NCBI RefSeq assembly: GCF_000178475.1
Contig: NZ_ADNY01000038.1
Span: 1-30,495, forward strand
DNA length: 30,495 nucleotides
Direction of reading: 5' to 3'
DNA from: Lactobacillus amylolyticus DSM 11664
Lineage (GTDB): Bacteria > Bacillota > Bacilli > Lactobacillales > Lactobacillaceae
Below the pieces are notes generated by a model. It made no database searches. It was not told where the DNA came from and was given only the letters and a program-made list of their open reading frames with translations. Position numbers and translations under genes: made by a program. Below are positions 9,135 through 18,537 of the stretch, in pieces; the first letter of the stretch is position 1; each line of letters begins with the position of its first letter.

Positions 9135-9976
9135 CGATCGGCACCCCATTTCCAAATTTTATCCAAAAGTTTTTGATACCATTTGCGCTTTTTTTCTTCT
9201 TTTGGCACTAATTCAGCATTCAAATATTTCAGATATTCGTCTCTGGTTAAATCTAAAAGGAAACGACCATTTCTTGTAATCGTTACTCCACCGGTCTCTT
9301 CAGAAACAACGATTGTAATAGCATCCGTTACTTCAGAAATTCCGACGGCGGCACGGTGACGGGTACCCAAACGTTTAGGAATCATGTTGCTGTCTGACAA
9401 AGGCAGATAAGCAGCAGCAACAGCAATTCGATTATTGTTGATAATTACGGCACCATCATGAAGCGGAGTATTTGGAATAAAGATGTTGATTAACAATTCG
9501 CCCGTTACGTCGGCATCCAACTTAATTCCCGTTTCAATATAGTCCTCAAGACCGGTCTCTTGTTGAATCGTAATCAATGCACCAATTCTTCTTTTAGACA
9601 TGTATTGAATGGCTTTATCTAGTTCTTGTACTAAACGTACGGACCGATCATGAGCACTATTTTCTCTGCCATTGAACATCGGCATACGGCCTAAATTTTC
9701 AAGACCACGCCGAATTTCGGGCTGGAAAATAACAATAATTCCAACAACTGCCCAAGATACAATCTGATCAACAATATAGGTCAGAGCACGCAAGTTTAAA
9801 AAGCCAGCGATGATTCTGATAATAAAGATTAACACAATCCCTTTGGCTAATTGAACCGCTTTGGTACCTCTAATCAGCATAATTAAGCGGTATACAAGAT
9901 ACCAGATGATTAGCACATCCAGGGCAATTGAAAAATTATTCCAAGTCCATAGATCAGCTATGTTGAAATTGTTCAT
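9131..9976 (-). CDS. cdaA: Diadenylate cyclase CdaA
   Basis: Membrane enzyme that makes c-di-AMP from two ATP. Three membrane segments fill the first ~90 residues, followed by a DisA_N catalytic domain with the DGA motif (LHDGAVI, residues 174-176) and the RHR motif (GTRHRAA, residues 206-208). Both are intact, and so is the SEETGGVT segment. Length (281 aa) is normal. The ATG has a good AAAGGAGC ribosome site. It heads cdaA-cdaR-glmM and lies 40 nt after potD with no terminator between, so read-through from the pot genes is possible. Confidence 0.97.
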   Translation of the reverse strand: MNNFNIADLWTWNNFSIALDVLIIWYLVYRLIMLIRGTKAVQLAKGIVLIFIIRIIAGFLNLRALTYIVDQIVSWAVVGIIVIFQPEIRRGLENLGRMPMFNGRENSAHDRSVRLVQELDKAIQYMSKRRIGALITIQQETGLEDYIETGIKLDADVTGELLINIFIPNTPLHDGAVIINNNRIAVAAAYLPLSDSNMIPKRLGTRHRAAVGISEVTDAITIVVSEETGGVTITRNGRFLLDLTRDEYLKYLNAELVPKEEKKRKWYQKLLDKIWKWGADR

Positions 9977-10003
9977 TGCTGCTCCTTTCTTTTCACACTT
10001 TTA

Positions 10004-10009
10004 ATTATA
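10004..10009 (-). promoter_or_regulatory. Possible -10 box for cdaA
   Basis: A perfect TATAAT lies on the minus strand in the 40-nt potD-cdaA gap, about 28 nt before the cdaA start. The expected -35 would fall in the potD end and is poor. Confidence 0.4.
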
Positions 10010-10016
10010 ACTAAAA

Positions 10017-11090
10017 TTAGCGTGCATACATTTTAAATTCCAGGAATAAATCATTATATTCCTGCGTTACTTTGTTGCCTAAATCTTGATAGACTTGCAA
10101 ATGACTTAAGGTTTTAGCAGAAGGATAAAATTGACGGTCGTTTCTTGTCTTTTTTGGCAATAATTTTTGCGCCGCAGTGTTTGGCGTTGCATAACCAATG
10201 TATTTAGCATTTTGAGCAGCGTTTTCGGGTTCAAGCATGAAATTAATAAATTCATAGGCGGCCTTCTTGTTTTTAGCCGTTTTGGGAATAACCAGATTGT
10301 CAAACCAAAGGTTGGATGCTGGTTTAGGAATAACATAGTGCAAGTGCGAATTGCTCTCCATCATTTCATGAGCTTCGCCTGACCAGGTTACCCCAATCGC
10401 TGCTTCATTTTGAATCATATACATTTTCATTTCATCAGCAATAATTGCCTTGATGTTATTTCCTAACCCATTCAGCTTAGTCTGGGCCAGCTTTAATTTC
10501 AGATTATTCGTGCTGTTCATTGAATAACCCATTGAGGCTAATGAAAGCCCCATTGCATCTCTGGCCGAATCAATGAGCAATATCTGCCGACGGTATTTTT
10601 TGCGCCAAAGATCGTTCCAAGAAGTAATTGACCCCTTCTTGATGTATTTATCATTATAAACAATCCCAAGCGTCCCCCAGAAATACGGAATTGAATAATC
10701 ATTATTGGGATCAAATGATTTCTTTAAAAAACTAGTACCAATATATTTAAGATTAGGAATCTTATCGCGGTCAATTTTGTCCAGCAGATGGGCTTTCTTC
10801 ATCTTCGAAACCATATAATCCGAAGGAACAGTAATATCATAAGCAGTTCCGCCTTGCTTGATCTTAGTATACATTGCTTCATTTGAATCAAAAGTCTCAT
10901 AGACAACATGATAACCCGTCTGTTTTTCAAATTTCGTAATCAAATTGGGATCAAGGTAATCACCCCAATTATAAATGATCAGATTTTGTTTTTTCGCTTC
11001 AACGCTTGGCTTTTGAAGACGATAAGATAAATAGCCTAAGCCTGCACAAGCCAGCAGAACACAGATGATTGACCAAATAATCTTCTTCAT
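10017..11090 (-). CDS. potD: Spermidine/putrescine ABC transporter substrate-binding protein
   Basis: Extracytoplasmic polyamine-binding protein of the PotD/PotF type (357 aa). The N-terminus has a signal or anchor segment (IIWSIICVLLACAGLGYL) with a weak lipobox-like LLAC. The mature part shows the hallmark NLIIYNWGDYLDP strand, FEKQTGYHVVYETFDSNEAMY and VPSDYMVSKM. Its start overlaps the potC stop by four nucleotides (ATGA), with a GGGAGG ribosome site. It is last in potABCD, the usual order. The polyamine preferred cannot be decided from sequence. Confidence 0.95.
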   Translation of the reverse strand: MKKIIWSIICVLLACAGLGYLSYRLQKPSVEAKKQNLIIYNWGDYLDPNLITKFEKQTGYHVVYETFDSNEAMYTKIKQGGTAYDITVPSDYMVSKMKKAHLLDKIDRDKIPNLKYIGTSFLKKSFDPNNDYSIPYFWGTLGIVYNDKYIKKGSITSWNDLWRKKYRRQILLIDSARDAMGLSLASMGYSMNSTNNLKLKLAQTKLNGLGNNIKAIIADEMKMYMIQNEAAIGVTWSGEAHEMMESNSHLHYVIPKPASNLWFDNLVIPKTAKNKKAAYEFINFMLEPENAAQNAKYIGYATPNTAAQKLLPKKTRNDRQFYPSAKTLSHLQVYQDLGNKVTQEYNDLFLEFKMYAR

Positions 11091-11899
11091 TTAATCAGTC
11101 CTCCCACCATTTTGCGTCCTTTGCGACCTTTTCTAGTAGTGATGAAGTAATAAATTCCTACCAAAAGCAAAACAAACAAAAACATTACCGTGCTTAACGC
11201 GTTTATTTCCAAATCTATTCCTTGACGAGCCCGCGAATAAATTTCAACAGATAGGGTTGAAAAACCGTTGCCCGTAACAAAGAATGTCACCCCAAAATCA
11301 TCCAGCGAATAAGTTAGAGCCATGAACATCCCCGCAAAAATTCCTGGCATCAATGCCGGAATCATGACATTGCTGAAAACTTGGTAGTTGTTTGCACCTA
11401 AATCTCGAGCAGCGTCGATTAGTGAGTAATCTAGTTCTTTCAGTCGCGGCAAAACCATTAAAACTACGATCGGAATCGAGAAGGCAATATGACTGAGTAA
11501 AACTGAACCGAAATTTAATCCTATTCCCAAGGCGGTAAAGAAAATCAGAAAACTGGCACCAATGATTACATCTGGCGAAACTATCAAGACATTGTTTAAA
11601 GCCAGCAAAGTCTTCTGCTGCCATTTTTTCTGCAAACCGGCAATTGCAATTGCTCCTAGCGTGCCAACAATCGTAGCAATCAAACTAGACAACAAAGCCA
11701 ACAAAATTGTTTCCAAAAAAATAGCTAGCAGACGGTTATCCTGAAACAAAGTTTGGTAGTGCATCCACGTGAAATGCTCAAACTTGTTCATATTTCGACC
11801 ACTGGAAAAAGAAAAGTAAATTAAATAAAAAATAGGCACATATAAAACAACCAGTACAAAAATCAGATAAAACTTGGCCACAAAGTGTTTGCTTTTCAT
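11087..11899 (-). CDS. potC: Spermidine/putrescine ABC transporter permease PotC
   Basis: Integral membrane subunit with about six membrane segments. The binding-protein-dependent transport signature (EAA loop) is visible as LIDAARDLGANNYQVF, followed by the usual G and P-rich segment VMIPALMPGI. At 270 aa it has family length. Start and stop overlap potB and potD by four nucleotides each (ATGA), so translation is coupled. PotB and PotC form the heterodimeric channel energised by PotA. Confidence 0.95.
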   Translation of the reverse strand: MKSKHFVAKFYLIFVLVVLYVPIFYLIYFSFSSGRNMNKFEHFTWMHYQTLFQDNRLLAIFLETILLALLSSLIATIVGTLGAIAIAGLQKKWQQKTLLALNNVLIVSPDVIIGASFLIFFTALGIGLNFGSVLLSHIAFSIPIVVLMVLPRLKELDYSLIDAARDLGANNYQVFSNVMIPALMPGIFAGMFMALTYSLDDFGVTFFVTGNGFSTLSVEIYSRARQGIDLEINALSTVMFLFVLLLVGIYYFITTRKGRKGRKMVGGLIK

Positions 11900-12714
11900 A
11901 AATTTACCTTCTTTCTCCGTCTTTTTCTACCCGTAATAAGCATCACTACAACCATTAAGAAAATTAATACTACTCCAATAGTTGCACCCATATTCCAATT
12001 CATAGTCGTCATAAAATACTCTTCAATTGCGGTCCCTAACGTAATCACGCGATTTCCGCCGATTAATCTTGTCAGCATAAAGAGTGAAAGAGATGGAATA
12101 AAAATTGCTTGAATACCACTTTCAACGCCAGGCCATGACAAAGGCCACAAAATATATTTAAACGTTTGCCATCTGCTTGCTCCTAAATCTTCAGAGGCTT
12201 GAACAACAGCCGGGTTGATATCTTTGATCGCACTATAGATTGGCAGAATCATGAACGGAATTTCAATATAGGTAGCTACAAAAATAAAAGCAAAATCTGT
12301 AAACAAAAAGTTTACTGGCCCAATACCAAATAAATGTAGAAATTGATTAAACAAACCACCATTGCTGAAAATTCCAATAAAAGCATATGCCTTTAAAAGC
12401 AAGTTGATCCAGGTAGGCAGGATAATTAGCAGCAGCCAGATTTGGCTGTTTTTAACCCTGGTTAAAAAATAAGCAGCCGGATATGAAATAAGTAGAGTCA
12501 CTAAAGTGATTAAAAACGCATACCAAAATGAATTGAGCATCATTCTTAAAAAAATACCGTTGCGAAAGAACTGGACAAAATTGTTTAAGGTAAAGTGGTG
12601 ACTGCTATCAGTTAGCGAATACCACAAAATGAGCAACATTGGCAAAATCACGAACAAGATAATCCAGAGCAAATACGGCACTATAAACAACGTGCGTGTC
12701 TTTTTATCAGTCAT
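11896..12714 (-). CDS. potB: Spermidine/putrescine ABC transporter permease PotB
   Basis: Six-segment ABC permease subunit of 272 residues. The EAA loop is seen as [16 protein letters not shown]. The start used is the ATG at 12714 ([16 protein letters not shown]), which overlaps the end of potA by eight nucleotides and has GAGGAG seven nucleotides upstream. An earlier start at 12735 would lie further inside potA. It pairs with PotC. Confidence 0.94.
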   Translation of the reverse strand: MTDKKTRTLFIVPYLLWIILFVILPMLLILWYSLTDSSHHFTLNNFVQFFRNGIFLRMMLNSFWYAFLITLVTLLISYPAAYFLTRVKNSQIWLLLIILPTWINLLLKAYAFIGIFSNGGLFNQFLHLFGIGPVNFLFTDFAFIFVATYIEIPFMILPIYSAIKDINPAVVQASEDLGASRWQTFKYILWPLSWPGVESGIQAIFIPSLSLFMLTRLIGGNRVITLGTAIEEYFMTTMNWNMGATIGVVLIFLMVVVMLITGRKRRRKKVNL

Positions 12715-13807
12715 TGTCGTGCTCCTCATCTTCATAGCTCTCTAATCGAGCGTTGAAATCTTTTTGACTCTCATGCAAACGCATAACGTGAATATCTTCT
12801 GGATCAAAATAGAGGCCAATGCGCTGGTTAAGCTTGCAGCCATTGGTTGAATGAATGAGCCATTCATTTTCATCTGCATCTACTGCCTTAATCTCGAAGT
12901 GATCACCCAGGAAAAGCTGGGTTTGAGCCGTCACTACCAGTTTTCCCTTCTCAGGACTAGTGATATCCAAATCCTCTGGACGAATAACTATTTCTACTTT
13001 TTCATTGGCCTTCATCCCCGCATCAGCACATTTAAAGCGTTGGTTGGCAAACTCAACTTCATAATCTTTAATCATACGGCCAGGCAAGATATTGGAATTG
13101 CCGATGAAACGAGCGACAAAATCATTGATCGGTTCATCATAAATATCGATTGGCGAACCATTTTGCTCAATGCGACCATTATTCAGAACAAAAATCTCGT
13201 CGCTCATTGATAAGGCTTCTTCCTGATCATGAGTAACAAAAATAAATGTAATTCCTAATTTCTTTTGAATAGCACGCAGTTCAAATTGCATTTCCTTACG
13301 AAGTCTTTTATCAAGAGCTGACAAAGATTCATCAAGTAGCAAAACCTTGGGCTCATTCACAATAGCTCGAGCAATTGCCACTCTTTGCTGCTGACCGCCG
13401 CTTAGTTCAGATATTTCACGATTGGCGTAACCTTCAAGACGCACCATTTTTAAAGCATCTTTGACAATTGGTTTGATTTCGCGCAATGGCCTTTTTTTAA
13501 TTTTCAGTCCAAATGCAACATTATCAAAAACATTTAAATGTGAAAAAAGCGCATAATTTTGAAAAACGGTATTAATTTGTCTCTTAGCTGGATCAAGATC
13601 TGTAATATCTTTGCCTGCAAAAAAGACCCTTCCTTCAGTCGGCTGACTAAAACCAGCAATAATTCTCAAAATTGTTGATTTTCCTGAACCACTAGGACCC
13701 AACAGCGAATAAAATTTCCCTGATTCAATTTTAAGATTGATATCTTTTAAAGCCACAAAGCCATCATCATAGCGTTTGTTTACATGCTTAAGTTCAATTA
13801 TGTTCAT
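12707..13807 (-). CDS. potA: Spermidine/putrescine ABC transporter ATP-binding protein
   Basis: ATPase subunit driving polyamine import. It carries Walker [10 protein letters not shown] (about 37-45), a Q-loop in TVFQNYALF, the signature LSGGQQQR (about 135-142), Walker B VLLLDE (about 155-160), the D-loop SALD and the H-loop VTHDQEEA. The C-terminal TOBE-like domain starts near residue 235. The total of 366 aa matches the family. The ATG at 13807 has AGGTGA upstream; a GTG nine nucleotides earlier lies within that site. The ribosome site directly abuts the U-run of the murB terminator, so expression may depend on read-through. Confidence 0.96.
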   Translation of the reverse strand: MNIIELKHVNKRYDDGFVALKDINLKIESGKFYSLLGPSGSGKSTILRIIAGFSQPTEGRVFFAGKDITDLDPAKRQINTVFQNYALFSHLNVFDNVAFGLKIKKRPLREIKPIVKDALKMVRLEGYANREISELSGGQQQRVAIARAIVNEPKVLLLDESLSALDKRLRKEMQFELRAIQKKLGITFIFVTHDQEEALSMSDEIFVLNNGRIEQNGSPIDIYDEPINDFVARFIGNSNILPGRMIKDYEVEFANQRFKCADAGMKANEKVEIVIRPEDLDITSPEKGKLVVTAQTQLFLGDHFEIKAVDADENEWLIHSTNGCKLNQRIGLYFDPEDIHVMRLHESQKDFNARLESYEDEEHDND

Positions 13808-13817
13808 TATTCTCACC

Positions 13818-13854
13818 TAAAAAAGAGCCACAAGCTTTTTCAGCCTGTAGCTGC
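13818..13854 (-). terminator. Terminator or attenuator between murB and potA
   Basis: An 11-bp stem (13826-13836 with 13842-13852), with two U·G pairs formed only on the minus strand, is followed by six Ts. The U-run ends where the potA ribosome site begins. There is no room for a promoter between them. Confidence 0.85.
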
Positions 13855-13859
13855 ATTTT

Positions 13860-14753
13860 TTATTTATTTCCGATAATTCTTACCTCAGTATGAAGATCGA
13901 TATTATATTTTTCTTTGATTACTTTTTGAATCAAATGAATTAAATCAAGATAATCGGTTGCTGTAGCGCCACCTTTATTAACAATGAAACCAGCATGTTT
14001 CGTTGAATCCTGCGCGCCACCAATCTGCTTGCCCTGCAGCCCAGCTTTAATAATCATTGGTCCTACAAAATGTCCCTTTGGACGTTTGAAGACGCTGCCG
14101 CAAGATGGATATTCAAGTGGTTGCTTGAAGCGGCGCAAGGCATTCAAATAATGCATTTCATCAAGGATTTGACTCTTATTGCCCTTTTTAAGTTTAAAAC
14201 TGGCCTTGACCACAATATCTCCTGTATCTTGAACCTTGGAATGACGATATGAAAAATTCATCTCTGAATTAGAATAGGTCTTCAGTTCGCCATCACGGGT
14301 CAAAACTGTTACTTGGTCAACTACTTCTTGCGTTTCACCACCATAAGCACCAGCATTCATAAAAATTGCACCACCAATGCTACCGGGAATTCCAGCTGCA
14401 AATTCCATTCCGCTCAAGCCGTGATTAGCAGCTGTAAAAGCCGTATCAATGATTTTTGCCCCTGCATAAGCTGTAACAATGTTACCATCGACGCTAATCT
14501 CATTCATTGCAGTTAAAATGATGACCAAACCAGTAATTCCGCCATCGCGAATAATTAAATTAGATGCATTGCCGATAATTGTCAGGGCTATGTTTTCATC
14601 CTTGGCTGCTTTTACCAGACGCTTAAGTTCATCTAAATTTTTGGGAAAAGATAAATACTCCGCATCCCCACCGGTTTTGGTAAAAGTATACCGACTAAGT
14701 GGAATATTCTCCTGCAGGTTAATTCCTTCTTTTTTCAAATCAAGCAGTTTCAC
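13860..14753 (-). CDS. murB: UDP-N-acetylenolpyruvoylglucosamine reductase
   Basis: FAD-dependent reduction of UDP-GlcNAc-enolpyruvate to UDP-MurNAc, the second committed step of peptidoglycan synthesis. The 297-residue protein is the short type IIb form. FAD-binding segments are GNASNLI (61-67) and GIPGSIGGAIFMNAGAYGGE (121-140). Catalytic candidates are R170 in YRHS, S220 in CGSVFKRP and the Glu in LHTEVRIIG near the end. It starts with GTG after AGAGGGG. murB upstream of potABCD is a common arrangement in Firmicutes. Confidence 0.97.
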   Translation of the reverse strand: MKLLDLKKEGINLQENIPLSRYTFTKTGGDAEYLSFPKNLDELKRLVKAAKDENIALTIIGNASNLIIRDGGITGLVIILTAMNEISVDGNIVTAYAGAKIIDTAFTAANHGLSGMEFAAGIPGSIGGAIFMNAGAYGGETQEVVDQVTVLTRDGELKTYSNSEMNFSYRHSKVQDTGDIVVKASFKLKKGNKSQILDEMHYLNALRRFKQPLEYPSCGSVFKRPKGHFVGPMIIKAGLQGKQIGGAQDSTKHAGFIVNKGGATATDYLDLIHLIQKVIKEKYNIDLHTEVRIIGNK

Positions 14754-14822
14754 TAATAGTGCCCCTCTCTCTATTGTTCTGCTAATATTTTACCGCATTC
14801 CGGCATTAGCTTCACCATATGA

Positions 14823-14828
14823 TATACT
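14823..14828 (+). promoter_or_regulatory. Possible -10 box for the exonuclease gene
   Basis: TATACT lies about 20 nt upstream of the exonuclease start, just before its ribosome site. The -35 region is not convincing. Confidence 0.4.
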
Positions 14829-14848
14829 CTTTTTAAAGGAGAAAAAAG

Positions 14849-15382
14849 ATGAATTTTATTGCAATGGACTTTGAAACCGCGAATCATTATCCAGAAAGTG
14901 CCTGCTCTCTGGCCTTAGTTATGGTCAGAAATAATGAGATCGTCGATCGTTTTTACACCGTTATTAATCCGCAAATGCCCTTTGACGCCCGCAACATTGA
15001 GGTCCATCAAATTACTGCAGATGATGTGCGAGATGCACCGACGATGGCAGAGGTATGGCCCAAAATAAAAGATTTATACCAACCGGGGATGTTAGTAGCG
15101 GCCCATAACGCACGCTTCGATACAAACGTTATGCGTCAATCTCTTGCCCGCTATAGTATTAGCGAACCGCACTATTTGGTGATCGATACTTTGGCGACCA
15201 GCAAACTGCTCGAACCAGATTTACCAGACCATAAGCTTGATACGGTTTCGGAAGCTTTAAATGTTAATCTCTGGCATCATCATAATGCATTAAGCGACAG
15301 TGAGGCCTGTGCCGAAATCTTGATCAATCAGGATAAAGAATTTGGTGATGAGCCAATTAAAAATTTAGTTTATCAGATATAA
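14849..15382 (+). CDS. DnaQ-like 3'-5' exonuclease
   Basis: A 177-residue DEDDh exonuclease like the proofreading domain of PolC and DnaQ. ExoI is AMDFETAN (D7, E9), ExoII is HNARFDTNV (D91) and ExoIII is HNALSDSEA (H145, D150), so all catalytic residues are present. There is no polymerase domain, so it is a stand-alone nuclease. An AAAGGAG ribosome site sits upstream of the ATG. It is divergent from murB and converges on tsaE, sharing a terminator. A role in DNA repair or processing is likely, but no specific pathway can be named. Confidence 0.92.
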   Translation: MNFIAMDFETANHYPESACSLALVMVRNNEIVDRFYTVINPQMPFDARNIEVHQITADDVRDAPTMAEVWPKIKDLYQPGMLVAAHNARFDTNVMRQSLARYSISEPHYLVIDTLATSKLLEPDLPDHKLDTVSEALNVNLWHHHNALSDSEACAEILINQDKEFGDEPIKNLVYQI

Positions 15383-15413
15383 AAAAGATGGGATTTAGGA
15401 TCCTATCTTTTTT
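15381..15413 (+). terminator. Terminator between the exonuclease gene and tsaE
   Basis: A 14-bp stem (15381-15394 with 15400-15413) has A- and T-runs on its arms. It forms a G·U pair in plus sense and a mismatch in minus sense, but could act on both convergent genes. Confidence 0.85.
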
Positions 15414-15414
15414 G

Positions 15415-15891
15415 TTAACGATTATATTCTGCTAGCACTGCCTTAACCCATTCTTCATTGCGCTTGCCATGAGGCTGGAAGTCGACAACTCGTTTGGTTG
15501 AATTCCAACTATTATCGACCCGGGTAATAATTAATTGCAAATATTCATCTGGCAAATCCTTCATGATTAATTGGGGCCACTCAATTACTACTAATCCTGG
15601 CTCAGCTAAATAACCATTAAGATCAATTGATGACAAGTCATCGCTTTCCAAACGATAAAAATCCATATGAAATAAGGGCAATTTGGCTTCACGGTACTCA
15701 CGCACAATTGTGAAAGTGGGGCTTTTAACCGGTCTTCTAACTCCCAGTGCTCGACCTAAGCCTTGCGTCATCGTTGTTTTTCCTGCTCCTAAATCTCCAT
15801 TTAGAAGAAGCAAATCATGTGCTTGAGCATTATTAGCCAGAGCTGCACCTAAGCGCTGCATATCATCAGCTGAATTGACTTCAAGTTTCAT
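15415..15891 (-). CDS. tsaE: tRNA threonylcarbamoyladenosine biosynthesis ATPase
   Basis: P-loop protein needed, with TsaB and TsaD, for t6A37 modification of ANN-decoding tRNAs. Walker A GDLGAGKTT is at residues 32-40, followed by KSPTFTIVREY and the HMDFYRL motif. The total of 158 aa is typical. Two ATGs lie three codons apart; the second is chosen because AAAGGA lies 8 nt before it and touches the first. It is one nucleotide past the pta stop, so it is co-translated with pta. Confidence 0.95.
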   Translation of the reverse strand: MKLEVNSADDMQRLGAALANNAQAHDLLLLNGDLGAGKTTMTQGLGRALGVRRPVKSPTFTIVREYREAKLPLFHMDFYRLESDDLSSIDLNGYLAEPGLVVIEWPQLIMKDLPDEYLQLIITRVDNSWNSTKRVVDFQPHGKRNEEWVKAVLAEYNR

Positions 15892-15892
15892 T

Positions 15893-16879
15893 CTATTCAT
15901 CCTTTGCCAAAGTTTGAGCGGCGGTCAAAATACCCATGTAATAAACATCTTCGCTGCTTGCACCACGTGACAAATCATTGATTGGAGCAGCCAAACCTTC
16001 AAGAATTGGACCAACTGCAGTGAATTTGCCTAACCTTTGCGCAATCTTGTAACCGATATTGCCTGATTGAAGTTCTGGAAAAACAAAGACATTAGCATGA
16101 CCAGCAACTTTTGAACCAGGTGCTTTTCTTTCACCAACGCTTGGAACAAAAGCAGCATCAAATTGCAATTCACCATCAGCTGGAATATCTGGATGTGCTT
16201 CTTTAAATTTAGCAACAGCATCTTGCACTTTGGTAACCATATCGCCTTTAGCTGAACCCTTGCTTGAGAAGCTTAAGAAGGCAACCTTTGGATCAATTTC
16301 GGCCATCTTGGCAATTTTAGCTGCTTCATAACCAATTTCAGCTAAAGTATCACTATCAGGATCAATGTTCATCGCACAATCAGCAAAGATATAGCGTTCA
16401 TCATCACGTTCCATAATCATCACACCAGATACGCGGTGCATGCCTGGAGCTGTTTTAACAATTTGCAAAGCTGGACGAACCGTATCTGCAGTTGAATGTG
16501 CTGCACCAGAAACCATTCCATCCGCCAGGTCCATTTTAACTAGCATGGTACCAAAGTAGCTACCTGCTTTAAGCATCTTATGTGCATCATCAAGCGTGTT
16601 CTTGCCTTTACGAACCTCGATGAATTTTTGACACATTTTTTCAAAATTAGCATATTGGTCTGGGTCAATAATGTTAATACCGGTTAAATCTAAATTATTA
16701 TCAGAAGCCAATTTTTCAATTTCTGACTTTCTTCCAAGTAAAGTAACTTCAATCAGCTTCTCTGCTTCTAGTTTAGTTGCTGCCTTTAAAACTCTTAAAT
16801 CAGTTCCTTCTGGAAAAACCAATCTTGGCTTCTTAGCTGCATTTTTAACTTTAGTCTTAAATAAATCAAATACGCTCAT
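15893..16879 (-). CDS. pta: Phosphate acetyltransferase
   Basis: Interconverts acetyl-CoA and acetyl-phosphate in the acetate pathway. At 328 residues it matches the single-domain Gram-positive form. Family segments include RLVFPEGTDLRVLKAA, GMVSGAAHSTADTVRPALQI and the C-terminal GLAAPINDLSRGAS. It lies 18 nt after ung and one nucleotide before tsaE. The ung-pta-tsaE order recurs in lactobacilli. Confidence 0.97.
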   Translation of the reverse strand: MSVFDLFKTKVKNAAKKPRLVFPEGTDLRVLKAATKLEAEKLIEVTLLGRKSEIEKLASDNNLDLTGINIIDPDQYANFEKMCQKFIEVRKGKNTLDDAHKMLKAGSYFGTMLVKMDLADGMVSGAAHSTADTVRPALQIVKTAPGMHRVSGVMIMERDDERYIFADCAMNIDPDSDTLAEIGYEAAKIAKMAEIDPKVAFLSFSSKGSAKGDMVTKVQDAVAKFKEAHPDIPADGELQFDAAFVPSVGERKAPGSKVAGHANVFVFPELQSGNIGYKIAQRLGKFTAVGPILEGLAAPINDLSRGASSEDVYYMGILTAAQTLAKDE

Positions 16880-16897
16880 ATTTATTCCTCTCTAGCG

Positions 16898-17593
16898 CTA
16901 TGCTATATCATCTTGACTAACTGTTTCTGGCAATTGCCAATCAATTGGCGTTTCGCCAAAATCTTTCAACGCATTATTACAACGGGAAAATGGTCGTGAG
17001 CCAAAAAATCCTCGATCTGCAGAAAAAGGACTTGGGTGCGCAGACTTAATAACAAAGTTCTTATCCTGATCAATTAATGGAATCTTGTTTTGTGCAAAGC
17101 GGCCCCACAAAATGAAGACCACCTTGCCACGCTGACTCAATGCTTTAATCGCTGCATCAGTAACTTTTTCCCAGCCTTTGCCCTGATGGCCATTAGCATG
17201 ACCGTAAGGGACCGTTAAGACAGCATTCAATAACAATACGCCTTGATCTGCCCATTTCTTAAGATAGCCATGATTGACTGGGCGAGCTCCAACGTCATCA
17301 TATAGTTCTTTATAAATATTTTTTAGTGATGGCGGTAAAGTGGTCCCAGGCATGACTGAAAAGCTCATTCCATTTGCTTGTCCCGGATTGTGATAAGGAT
17401 CCTGCCCCAGAATGACAACCTTTGTTTTTGAAAAAGGCGTTAACTTAAAAGCAGTAAAAATGTGATACATATCCGGGTAAATTTTCTTTGTAGAATATTC
17501 TTCTTTCAGAAAATCATGCAGATGGTGATACTCTTCACTTGCAAAAACCGGATCAAGCACCTGATCCCAATCATTGCCAATTAGCTCTTTCAT
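16898..17593 (-). CDS. ung: Uracil-DNA glycosylase
   Basis: Removes uracil from DNA to start base-excision repair. Motif [10 protein letters not shown] carries the catalytic Asp65, and [15 protein letters not shown] carries His186 and the intercalation loop. The 231-residue length is normal. The ATG at 17593 follows GGAG by seven nucleotides; a TTG twelve nucleotides upstream is less likely. The loop normally reading LTVRxxxxxSH is [11 protein letters not shown] here, a moderate variant. It is the first gene of the ung-pta-tsaE unit and divergent from the HAD gene. Confidence 0.96.
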   Translation of the reverse strand: MKELIGNDWDQVLDPVFASEEYHHLHDFLKEEYSTKKIYPDMYHIFTAFKLTPFSKTKVVILGQDPYHNPGQANGMSFSVMPGTTLPPSLKNIYKELYDDVGARPVNHGYLKKWADQGVLLLNAVLTVPYGHANGHQGKGWEKVTDAAIKALSQRGKVVFILWGRFAQNKIPLIDQDKNFVIKSAHPSPFSADRGFFGSRPFSRCNNALKDFGETPIDWQLPETVSQDDIA

Positions 17594-17662
17594 TAATAGC
17601 TCCAACCTCTTTTCTAGTCACCTTTATGGTATCATGAAACTAGAAATTTATGGAGGGAAGCT

Positions 17663-18526
17663 ATGATTAAATTAGTTGCTTGTGATTTAGATGGTACTCT
17701 CTTTAACAGTGATATGATCGTATCTAAGGAGAATGCTGAGGCCATTCATGAAGCTCAAAAAAGTGGAATTGAATTTTTGGTAGCAACTGGACGGGCACCA
17801 AAAGAATCGAAGGTTTTGCTCAAAGATGCACACATTCATACCGGCTTTATCAATCTGAATGGAGCTTTGGTTTATAACACAGATGGTGAGTTAATTATCA
17901 AGCATGCAATCAAAAATGAAAAGGCAATGCAAGTTATTAATTTGCTGCATCAAGAGCATTTTTATTTTGAAATTCTAACTGCTGAACATGTCTATACCGA
18001 AAATCTCGATGCACGAATCTCAAATATCGCTCATTTGATGGTCGACTTAAACCCTGGTATCACCTTTAAACAGGCCGTAGCTATCTCAGCTGGTAACAAG
18101 TCGATTATGAATATGACTGAAGTTTCTAGCTTCAAGGAATTATTTGCTCATTCAGACGAAGAAATTATGAAGATCATTGCTTTTGACTCACGTGGTCATG
18201 AGGCCTTCAGCGATGTTATCAATAAAATGAACAAGATGGGTGGTTTGGCAATTTCATCCAGTTCTTCTGCCAACATTGAAATTAATGCCAAGCAGGCACA
18301 AAAAGGCATCGCCTTATTAGATTATGCCAAAACTCGTTCTATTAAACGCGAAGAAATTGCAGCAATTGGCGACAATCTTAATGATGAGAGCATGATCCGT
18401 GAGGCTGGCGTTGGCGTAGCCATGGGAAACGCGATTCCTGCAATTAAAAAGCTGGCACAATTAGAAACAAAGACGAATAATGAAAATGGCGTTGCAGCGA
18501 TTTTAAAAGTTTTTATCAAAAAATAG
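17663..18526 (+). CDS. Cof-type HAD-superfamily phosphatase
   Basis: A 287-residue HAD hydrolase with a C2 cap. Motif I is ACDLDGTLF (D8, D10), motif II is in VATGRAP, and the GDNLNDESM segment gives the metal-binding acids. It is a paralogue of the HAD protein at 1224-2039, with similar architecture but clearly different sequence. GGAGGGAAG precedes the ATG. It is followed after 11 nt by the LURP-one-like gene, so the two are probably co-transcribed. The substrate is unknown. Confidence 0.9.
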   Translation: MIKLVACDLDGTLFNSDMIVSKENAEAIHEAQKSGIEFLVATGRAPKESKVLLKDAHIHTGFINLNGALVYNTDGELIIKHAIKNEKAMQVINLLHQEHFYFEILTAEHVYTENLDARISNIAHLMVDLNPGITFKQAVAISAGNKSIMNMTEVSSFKELFAHSDEEIMKIIAFDSRGHEAFSDVINKMNKMGGLAISSSSSANIEINAKQAQKGIALLDYAKTRSIKREEIAAIGDNLNDESMIREAGVGVAMGNAIPAIKKLAQLETKTNNENGVAAILKVFIKK

Positions 18527-18537
18527 AGGTGACCAAT

